The position numbers and the translations under genes were made by a program. Below, piece by piece: positions 58,022-64,000 of a DNA stretch of 64,000 bases; position 1 is the stretch's first letter, and each line of letters starts with the position of its first letter. The notes under the pieces are model-generated. The model made no database searches. It was not told where the DNA came from and was given only the letters and a program-made list of their open reading frames with translations. This DNA comes from Dinoroseobacter sp039192165 (GTDB taxonomy: Bacteria; Pseudomonadota; Alphaproteobacteria; Rhodobacterales; Rhodobacteraceae), in assembly GCA_039192165.1 (NCBI GenBank), contig JBCCXD010000013.1, positions 1 through 64,000 on the forward strand, given 5' to 3'.

Positions 58022-60001
58022 ATGCAAATGGGTACCGCAGCGGCCGACGGTCAGCTGGATACGTTTCCGCGTCTGTTGGCCAGAAACGCTGAAAAATTCG
58101 GAAACAAACCAGCTTATCGCGAGAAGGAATTCGGGATCTGGCAGAGCTGGACCTGGGCCGAAGCGCGGGACGAGATCGAAGCGCTGGCATACGGTCTGCT
58201 GGATATGGGTCTGAATGAAGGCGACCACGTTGCTCTCGTGGGGCGCAACAGACCGCACATGTATTGGTCAATGGTTGCTGCGCAGATGTGCGGTGCGGTA
58301 CCCGTGCCGATCTATCAGGATAGCGTCGGCGAAGAGATCGCATACGTGCTCGATCACTGCGGAGCGCGCTTTGTAATTGCGCAGGACCAGGAGCAGGTCG
58401 ACAAGGTCATTGAGGTTAAGGATCGTCTGCCAACGCTGGAGGAAGTGATCTATCTCGATAAACGTGGAATGCGAAAGTACGATCACACGCATCTGCGCCT
58501 CTTCGATTTTGTTCAGGATGAAGGCCGCGCAACCCGCGACAAAGGCGAGCGAGAGATGGCAGCGCGCCTCGCCAAACAGGACGGCAATACGACCTGCGTG
58601 ATGCTGTATACATCTGGCACGACCGGACGCCCCAAAGGGGTGGTGCTGTCCAACGACAACATCATTATCACATCGAAAAACTCAGCCGAGTTCGACCATC
58701 TGGTGCCCGGCGATGATATTTTGGCCTACCTTCCGATGGCCTGGGTCGGTGATTTCATTTTCTCTGTTGGTCAGGCGTACTGGACCGGGTTCTGTGTGAA
58801 CTGTCCCGAAAGCGCAGACACGATGATGACCGATTTGCGTGAAATCGGGCCAAGTTACTATTTTGCTCCGCCGCGTATTTTCGAAACGCAGCTCACGACC
58901 GTGATGATCCGGATGGAAGACGCGGGCAATCTCAAGAGATGGCTGTTTGAGCGCTTCATGGCGCACGCCAAGGTAGTCGGCCCTAAACTTCTGGATGGAG
59001 AGCGAGTAGGCGCGCTTGAAAAGCTGAAGTACAGCCTTGGCAACTTGCTGGTCTATGGCCCGCTGAAAAACACATTGGGTCTGAGCAGGATTCGTGTGGG
59101 CTATACGGCTGGCGAAGCAATTGGGCCGGAGATTTTCGATTTCTATCGGTCTTTGGGCATAAATCTGAAGCAGCTTTACGGTCAGACAGAAGCTTCGGTG
59201 TTCATCACCCAGCAGAAAGACCACGAAGTGCGCGCTGACACCGTGGGAACGCCAACCCCGGGCGTGGAGTTGCGGATCGACGACAGTGGCGAGGTCTTCT
59301 ATCGCTCACCGGGCGTTTTCGTGAAGTACTTCAAAAACGAGGAAAGCACAGCCTCCACCAAAGATGCCGAAGGCTGGGTGGCGACAGGCGACGCCGGTTT
59401 TATCGAGCCTGATACTGGTCATTTGCGCATCATCGATCGCGCCAAGGATGTGGGAAAGATGGCGTCTGGTGCGCTGTTCGCGCCGAAATACGTTGAGAAT
59501 AAACTCAAGTTCTATCCGAACATCCTGGAGGCTGTTGTTTTCGGTGCCGGGCGCGACACATGCACTGCTTTTATCAATATTGATCTCACGGCCGTGGGCA
59601 ACTGGGCGGAGCGGAACAACATCGCATATGCCTCCTATCAGGAGCTTGCCGGGCATCCCCAGGTGCTTGACATGATCCAGAGCCACATAGCGGAGACCAA
59701 CGAAAGCGTGGCGCGGGACGAAATGCTGTCGGGCTGCCAGATTCACCGGTTTCTCGTCCTCCACAAAGAGCTTGATGCCGACGACGGCGAGCTTACTCGG
59801 ACCCGCAAAGTGCGCCGGAGGATCATTGAAGAGAAATTCGCCGACCTGATTAATGCGCTCTATGACGGGTCCGAAAGTGTCTCCACAGAGACTGAGGTGA
59901 CCTATGAGGATGGGCGCAAGGGCTCGATCAAGGCCACGCTCGAAATTCGAAACGTAACTACCGTCGAAGCGCGCGCGCCGCAGGCGGTAGCAGCGGAATA
60001 G
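58022..60001 (+). CDS. Long-chain acyl-CoA synthetase (AMP-binding)
   Basis: This 659-residue enzyme of the FadD/ACSBG class has the P-loop TTCVMLYTSGTTGRPKGVVLSN, LKQLYGQTEASVF, GWVATGDAGFI and LRIIDRAKDVGKMASGALFAPKYVENKLKFYPN (the Lys/hinge part). It activates a carboxylic acid with ATP and CoA. GGGAGG precedes the ATG. Being followed by a Liv-type importer suggests that the imported acid is the substrate. The length is greater than that of the short/medium ligases and fits the long-chain class. Confidence 0.9.
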   Translation: MQMGTAAADGQLDTFPRLLARNAEKFGNKPAYREKEFGIWQSWTWAEARDEIEALAYGLLDMGLNEGDHVALVGRNRPHMYWSMVAAQMCGAVPVPIYQDSVGEEIAYVLDHCGARFVIAQDQEQVDKVIEVKDRLPTLEEVIYLDKRGMRKYDHTHLRLFDFVQDEGRATRDKGEREMAARLAKQDGNTTCVMLYTSGTTGRPKGVVLSNDNIIITSKNSAEFDHLVPGDDILAYLPMAWVGDFIFSVGQAYWTGFCVNCPESADTMMTDLREIGPSYYFAPPRIFETQLTTVMIRMEDAGNLKRWLFERFMAHAKVVGPKLLDGERVGALEKLKYSLGNLLVYGPLKNTLGLSRIRVGYTAGEAIGPEIFDFYRSLGINLKQLYGQTEASVFITQQKDHEVRADTVGTPTPGVELRIDDSGEVFYRSPGVFVKYFKNEESTASTKDAEGWVATGDAGFIEPDTGHLRIIDRAKDVGKMASGALFAPKYVENKLKFYPNILEAVVFGAGRDTCTAFINIDLTAVGNWAERNNIAYASYQELAGHPQVLDMIQSHIAETNESVARDEMLSGCQIHRFLVLHKELDADDGELTRTRKVRRRIIEEKFADLINALYDGSESVSTETEVTYEDGRKGSIKATLEIRNVTTVEARAPQAVAAE

Positions 60002-60010
60002 GGGGCGCAT

Positions 60011-60832
60011 ATGCTGGACCAACCAGCCGAAGGATACGTCACTGAAGATGGCCGCAAGATCGGTGGCGTCCTGATGGAGATGAAGAATATCACCCTTCGA
60101 TTTGGCGGGGTGACCGCGATAAAAGATATCTCCTTCGATATCCGCGAAGGAGAAATCCGCGCAATCATCGGGCCGAACGGGGCGGGCAAGTCCTCGATGC
60201 TGAACGTCATCTCGGGCTTTTATGTGCCTCAGGAGGGGGAAGTCTGGTTCAAGGGCGCCAAGCGGGCGCAGATGAAGCCTTACCAGGTGGCCCGGCAGGG
60301 CATTGCGCGGACCTTCCAGAATATTGCTCTGTTTGAAGGCATGAGTGTGCTCGACAACATCATGACGGGCCGCCTGACCCATATGAAGGCGAACGTCATA
60401 GATCAGGCTGTCTGGTGGGGGCGCGCGCAGGTCGAAGAGACCGAAAATCGCGAGAAAGTTGAGAAAATTATCGACTTTCTCGAAATCCAGAACATCCGGA
60501 AAACCCCTGTCGGGCGGCTGCCCTACGGATTGAAGAAACGGGTGGAACTGGCGCGCGCTTTAGCGGCGGAGCCGATGCTCTTGTTGCTCGATGAACCCAT
60601 GGCCGGGATGAACGTTGAGGAGAAAGAGGATATGTCGCGCTTCATCCTCGACGTGAATGATGAGTTTGGCACAACCATTGCCCTGATCGAGCATGATATG
60701 GGCGTGGTCATGGACCTGTCCGACCGGGTGGTCGTTATGGATTACGGTAAGAAGATAGGCGATGGCACACCGGGCGAAGTGCGTGCCAATCAGGACGTGA
60801 TCGACGCGTATCTGGGAGTGTCACATGACTGA
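60011..60832 (+). CDS. Liv-type ABC transporter ATP-binding protein (LivG-like)
   Basis: This 273-residue ATPase has Walker A GPNGAGKSS, a Q-loop, the degenerate signature LPYGLKKRVELARAL of the LivG class and Walker B LLLLDEPMAGM, followed by IEHDMGVVMDLSDRVVVMDYG. It follows the acyl-CoA synthetase by 9 bp and probably energises the permeases downstream. A second ATPase (LivF-like) is not visible in the window. Confidence 0.93.
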   Translation: MLDQPAEGYVTEDGRKIGGVLMEMKNITLRFGGVTAIKDISFDIREGEIRAIIGPNGAGKSSMLNVISGFYVPQEGEVWFKGAKRAQMKPYQVARQGIARTFQNIALFEGMSVLDNIMTGRLTHMKANVIDQAVWWGRAQVEETENREKVEKIIDFLEIQNIRKTPVGRLPYGLKKRVELARALAAEPMLLLLDEPMAGMNVEEKEDMSRFILDVNDEFGTTIALIEHDMGVVMDLSDRVVVMDYGKKIGDGTPGEVRANQDVIDAYLGVSHD

Positions 60833-60921
60833 GATGCACCCGGTTTTGAACAAAAGGCGGCACCTTTTCCCGGCGAGTTGCTCAAACCTTGGCAATCCAG
60901 CCCGGCAGTGGAGGACGGCAC

Positions 60922-61911
60922 ATGCCTGATCAATTGCTTTTCGCGATGGAGGTCACGCTCAACGGCTTGATGGCGGGTGTGATGTATGCCCTTGTCGCGC
61001 TTGGCTTTGTGCTGATCTTCAAAGCTTCGGGAATTTTTAACTACGCCCAGGGGGTCATGGCTCTGTTCGCGGCGATGACGCTGGTCGGTATCCAGAAAGG
61101 GCAGGTGCCCTTTGCGCATCTGATCAATGCTGTTTTTGGCACCAACATTCACTACTTCGGATGGGAGTTGCCGGCGATCCTGGCAATCTTGCTCACTGTG
61201 ATTGTGATGATCGGGTTCGCCTGGCTTGTGAACAAGCTGGTACTCCGACATCTCGTCAATCAGGAGCCGATCATCCTTTTCATGGCAACGATCGGGCTTG
61301 CATATTTCCTTGAGGGTGTCGCCGATCTGATGTGGGGCGCTGAGATAAAAAAGCTCGATGTCGGGCTGCCGCAGGGTCTGAATGCGACCATCGACGAAGT
61401 GACCTTCAACCTTTTCGGTTACGGCTTCTTTATCGACAATCTCGACATCGCCGCGACGGTCATTGCTGCCGTTCTGGTGACTGGCCTTGTGATCTTTTCC
61501 CAGTATACCAAGCAGGGCCGCGCTTTACGCGCCGTTGCCGATGACCATCAGGCAGCCCTTTCGGTGGGTATCAGCCTGAACTTCATCTGGGTTCTCGTTT
61601 GGGCCATTGCCGGGTTCGTGGCGCTTGTGGCGGGGATCATGTGGGGCGCAAAATCCGGAGTGCAGTTTTCGCTTTCGCTGATTGCGCTCAAGGCACTGCC
61701 GGTGCTGATGCTGGGGGGATTTACCTCGATCCCTGGCGCCATTGTCGGTGGTTTGATCATCGGCATGGGTGAACAGCTTTTCGAGTTCCTTATCGGGCAG
61801 CCCTTCTTGGGGGGCGCAACTCAAAACTGGTTCGCCTATGTGCTTGCACTGGTGTTCCTCGTCTTCCGGCCGCAAGGCCTGTTTGGCGAAAGAATTATCG
61901 AGAGGGTGTAG
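60922..61911 (+). CDS. Liv-type ABC permease (LivH-like)
   Basis: This 329-residue permease has about eight helices and typical LivH blocks: LNGLMAGVMYALVALGFVLIFKASGIFNYAQGVMAL, TKQGRALRAVADDHQAALSVGISL (EAA-type loop) and LKALPVLMLGGFTSIPGAIVGGLIIGMGEQLFE. ATG 60922 has GAGG upstream and gives the usual start. Its partner permease follows after two small genes. Confidence 0.93.
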   Translation: MPDQLLFAMEVTLNGLMAGVMYALVALGFVLIFKASGIFNYAQGVMALFAAMTLVGIQKGQVPFAHLINAVFGTNIHYFGWELPAILAILLTVIVMIGFAWLVNKLVLRHLVNQEPIILFMATIGLAYFLEGVADLMWGAEIKKLDVGLPQGLNATIDEVTFNLFGYGFFIDNLDIAATVIAAVLVTGLVIFSQYTKQGRALRAVADDHQAALSVGISLNFIWVLVWAIAGFVALVAGIMWGAKSGVQFSLSLIALKALPVLMLGGFTSIPGAIVGGLIIGMGEQLFEFLIGQPFLGGATQNWFAYVLALVFLVFRPQGLFGERIIERV

Positions 61912-61923
61912 CGGGCCAATGCG

Positions 61924-62268
61924 TCAGCTGAAGAGATCGCAAACCCATTCCCAGAGCCAGATGAACGGCAAGGCGATAATGCACAGAACCATCACCGGGA
62001 TGGCGACAACCAGTGGCACGAACATGTACGCCGCGACTGCGATCATGGCCAGAACGATAATCGTGAACATCAGGTTAGAGAACACGCCCGCAAAGAGTAT
62101 GTTTCGCTCCGCCGACTCTGAGGCTGCGGGTGAAATTGGCGTGCTGAAACTCTCGCGCGATGCACGGCGCAAAAGAGCATCTTTGGCGAGCGCAACGTCC
62201 TCCTCGGACAATGTGCCTGCGGCACGACGGGCTTCGAGGTCTTCTAATTCCTGGGCAAGCGTGGTCAT
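61924..62268 (-). CDS. Small SHOCT-like membrane protein, antisense inside the Liv operon
   Basis: This 114-residue protein has an N-terminal SHOCT-like helical hairpin (LEDLEARRAAGTLSEEDVALAKDALL) and two membrane helices (NLMFTIIVLAMIAVAAYMFVPLVVA and VMVLCIIALPFIWLWEWV). CGGAG lies before ATG 62268. It is antisense to the Liv genes, only 12 bp from the LivH stop, so it interrupts the operon. Function unknown. Confidence 0.62.
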   Translation of the reverse strand: MTTLAQELEDLEARRAAGTLSEEDVALAKDALLRRASRESFSTPISPAASESAERNILFAGVFSNLMFTIIVLAMIAVAAYMFVPLVVAIPVMVLCIIALPFIWLWEWVCDLFS

Positions 62269-62522
62269 AGCAAACTCCGGTCTCGACACGCAGAGGATGC
62301 GGGTGCAGTTGGGCAAGACACGCGCAGGGATGTGGCGATTTTCGGGCAGCGTCAGCAAGACCGAAATGCCGCGCCGCAGCGTGAATTCTCTGCTAATGCG
62401 TTGCTGCGGCGCATATATTCGACAATCAAGATACCTGTTGACGCAATGCGATTCCGCTGGTCTTAGTGCTTGGCACGTTGCAGTTGCTGCACCTGTCAAC
62501 GCCCGAAAGGAGTGGAACGCGC

Positions 62523-62774
62523 ATGAAGAAGTTCTGGGCAATCGCCTGTGTGATAGCCTTCACGGCCTTCTGGACTTTTGGGTTCATTGCACTGTCCGGA
62601 GCATTTGGGGACCGGCCATTCGACTGGGCGAGCGCGGTCTTCTGTGTCTTCGGTCTGGCAATCGGTATTTATGCTCGTCTTCGGGTCAATGCACTGACGC
62701 GCGAAATGAAAAAAGGGCTGCATGTGCGGCCATCGGAACCTGTGGATGCGACCTGGGAGGAAGCGCGCGGCTGA
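62523..62774 (+). CDS. Small two-helix membrane protein
   Basis: This 83-residue protein has two predicted helices (FWAIACVIAFTAFWTFGFIALSG and FDWASAVFCVFGLAIGIYARL) and a polar tail with TREMKKGLHVRPSEPVDATWEEA. AAAGGAG lies before ATG 62523. It lies between the two Liv permease genes on the same strand. I do not recognise the family; it may be a lineage-specific addition rather than a transport component. Confidence 0.6.
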   Translation: MKKFWAIACVIAFTAFWTFGFIALSGAFGDRPFDWASAVFCVFGLAIGIYARLRVNALTREMKKGLHVRPSEPVDATWEEARG

Positions 62775-62884
62775 ACGGCTTGCGCGCTGGTCGCTGTATT
62801 GCGATGCCACAGACGAAAGGGCGTGCGAGGGTCGACCTTCGTGCGCCCTTTTTGTCTTTGGCTGCCTGAAGGGAGAGGACCGAG

Positions 62885-63961
62885 ATGTTTTACCGCGAAG
62901 CCGGTGACTTCAAGACAAGCTATGTGGCTGACAGCCAGACCTTTCCCATCAAGTTCGATCGGGTGCGCTACTGGATTGTGCTGGCTCTGGCAGTTTTCCT
63001 TGTCCCTTTTGTCATCAATGACTACTGGGCCAACGCGGTCATGGTGCCGTTTCTGATCTGGTCAATCGCCGCGATCGGTCTGAACATCCTCACCGGATAT
63101 TGTGGACAGGTCAGCCTGGGTACAGGCGGCTTTATGGCGGTCGGCGCCTATGCTTGCTACAAGATAATGACAGCCTATCCGGACCTGAACATTGCATTTT
63201 GCGTGATTTTTGGCGGGCTTGTGACTGCAGCGGTCGGGGTTTTGTTTGGCCTGCCGAGCTTGCGGATCAAGGGCTTCTATCTTGCGGTTGCGACGCTTGC
63301 AGCGCAGTTCTTTCTGGTTTGGCTCTTCAACAAGGTTCCCTGGTTCTACAACTATTCGGCCTCGGGTCAGATCAATGCGCCGGAAAGAACCCTGTTTGGC
63401 TACGCAATAACCGGGCCGAATGCCGAAGCAGCGCCAAAGTATCTGTTCTGTCTTGCCTTCGTTGTTGTGCTTGGCTGGATGGCACGCAATTTGACACGAG
63501 GCACCATCGGGCGGACCTGGATGGCAATTCGTGATATGGACATTGCAGCAGAGATCATTGGCGTGAACCCGCTACGGGCAAAGCTGAGCGCCTTCGCTGT
63601 AAGTTCTTTTTTTGTCGGCGTTGCGGGCGCATTGTTCTTTGCGGTTTATCTGGGCGCCGTCGAGGTGACAGAAGCATTCGGGATAAATCAGTCTTTCCTT
63701 GTGCTCTTCATGATAATCATCGGCGGGCTTGGTTCGATCTTCGGCTCGCTCGCGGGCGCGGCGTTTATCGTGCTTTTGCCGGTCCTTTTGAAAAACGTGA
63801 TGGTGGGCGGCCTTGGCTGGGACACCGCAATTGCAGCTCATTTCGAGTTCGTTATTCTGGGCGGACTGATTGTTTTCTTCCTGATCGTTGAACCCCACGG
63901 GCTTGCACGGCTTTGGGATTTGGCGAAGGAGAAATTGCGGCTTTGGCCGTTCCCGCACTAG
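62885..63961 (+). CDS. Liv-type ABC permease (LivM-like)
   Basis: This 358-residue permease has about ten helices and the LivM blocks AIGLNILTGYCGQVSLGTGGFMAVGAYACY, LPSLRIKGFYLAVATLAAQFFLVWLFNKVPWF, TWMAIRDMDIAAEIIGVNPLRAKLSAFAVSSFFVGVAGALF and IIGGLGSIFGSLAGAAFIVLLPVLLKN. GAGGACC precedes ATG 62885. A substrate-binding protein gene probably follows beyond the window, judging from similar gene groups. Confidence 0.95.
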   Translation: MFYREAGDFKTSYVADSQTFPIKFDRVRYWIVLALAVFLVPFVINDYWANAVMVPFLIWSIAAIGLNILTGYCGQVSLGTGGFMAVGAYACYKIMTAYPDLNIAFCVIFGGLVTAAVGVLFGLPSLRIKGFYLAVATLAAQFFLVWLFNKVPWFYNYSASGQINAPERTLFGYAITGPNAEAAPKYLFCLAFVVVLGWMARNLTRGTIGRTWMAIRDMDIAAEIIGVNPLRAKLSAFAVSSFFVGVAGALFFAVYLGAVEVTEAFGINQSFLVLFMIIIGGLGSIFGSLAGAAFIVLLPVLLKNVMVGGLGWDTAIAAHFEFVILGGLIVFFLIVEPHGLARLWDLAKEKLRLWPFPH

Positions 63962-64000
63962 CGGGTCAAAACGACGGAGCGGGGGAGCTTCGAAACACTA
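63962..64000. other. End of window after LivM
   Basis: The last 39 bases hold no complete feature. They may contain the upstream region of the next Liv gene; GGGGGAG at 63982-63988 resembles a ribosome site for a gene beyond the window. Confidence 0.25.

Noticed and set aside
59306..60382. 358-residue minus-strand frame
   Set aside because: It is the complement of the acyl-CoA synthetase and LivG genes and has no domain.
1..64000. CRISPR array, insertion sequence, prophage or integrase gene
   Set aside because: I saw no regularly spaced repeats, transposase or integrase genes, or terminal inverted repeats with target duplications anywhere in the window.

Overview
The window reads as chromosome from a member of the Rhodobacteraceae (Alphaproteobacteria). 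The evidence is a RpoE-ChrR sigma/anti-sigma pair with its flavin oxidase/DUF1365 neighbours, a PufX-like protein (known only from Rhodobacter-type bacteria), OpgH/OpgC glucan enzymes, a COQ9 protein, and many DUF families typical of this group. The genes are moderately GC-rich and densely packed, with ATGA/TGATG start-stop overlaps. Most of the window is ordinary chromosome: translation genes (tuf end, tRNA-Trp, rpmI-rplT, pheS, pheT, rpsU), central metabolism (accA, pyk, ald, nadX) and transporters.

Layout. 0-8.7 kb: end of tuf, a CatB-like acetyltransferase, a methyltransferase, tRNA-Trp, a YeiH-type exporter, a ThDP enzyme/CoA-transferase/TTC38-like group, and opgC. 8.8-18 kb: on the minus strand, a YHS-rhodanese-esterase operon and opgH; an FkbM methyltransferase on the plus strand; and a minus-strand NMT1-type ABC importer with a double-length permease and a coupled glycosyltransferase. 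18-21.6 kb: cytochrome b561, an orphan Cys-rich protein, and a DUF2218-SIP reductase coupled to a secreted, C-terminally anchored protein. 21.7-25.0 kb: a compact photosynthetic module on the minus strand, puhC - pufQ - pufL - pufM - pufX. 25.3-34.3 kb: accA, D-alanine enzymes, small DUF genes, pyk, rpmI-rplT, a Hint-domain protein, pheS. 34.3-35.6 kb: three small antisense membrane-protein genes between pheS and pheT, one with a CtrA-type box. 35.6-51.4 kb: pheT, ytoQ, nadX-GST, mscS, ald/lrp, hupE pair, rpsU, COQ9, quinone reductase, and an RND pump with a divergent TetR. 51.4-57.9 kb: chrR-rpoE and a divergent six-gene stress/lipid operon. 58-64 kb: an acyl-CoA synthetase followed by a Liv-type ABC importer, preceded by a perfect 18-bp palindrome.

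The most striking element is the photosynthetic module. pufL and pufM encode full-length reaction-centre subunits that keep the pigment and iron ligands, and pufQ, a pufX-like gene and a puhC-like gene are present. However, pufB and pufA (LH1 antenna) are not between pufQ and pufL, and no bch, crt or puhA gene is in the window. The puhC and pufQ upstream regions share a 17-bp TTGA-N9-TCAA inverted repeat, and a TGT-N12-ACA (PpsR/CrtJ-type) site lies between them. This could be a split photosynthesis locus, or a second, antenna-less reaction-centre operon with its own regulation.
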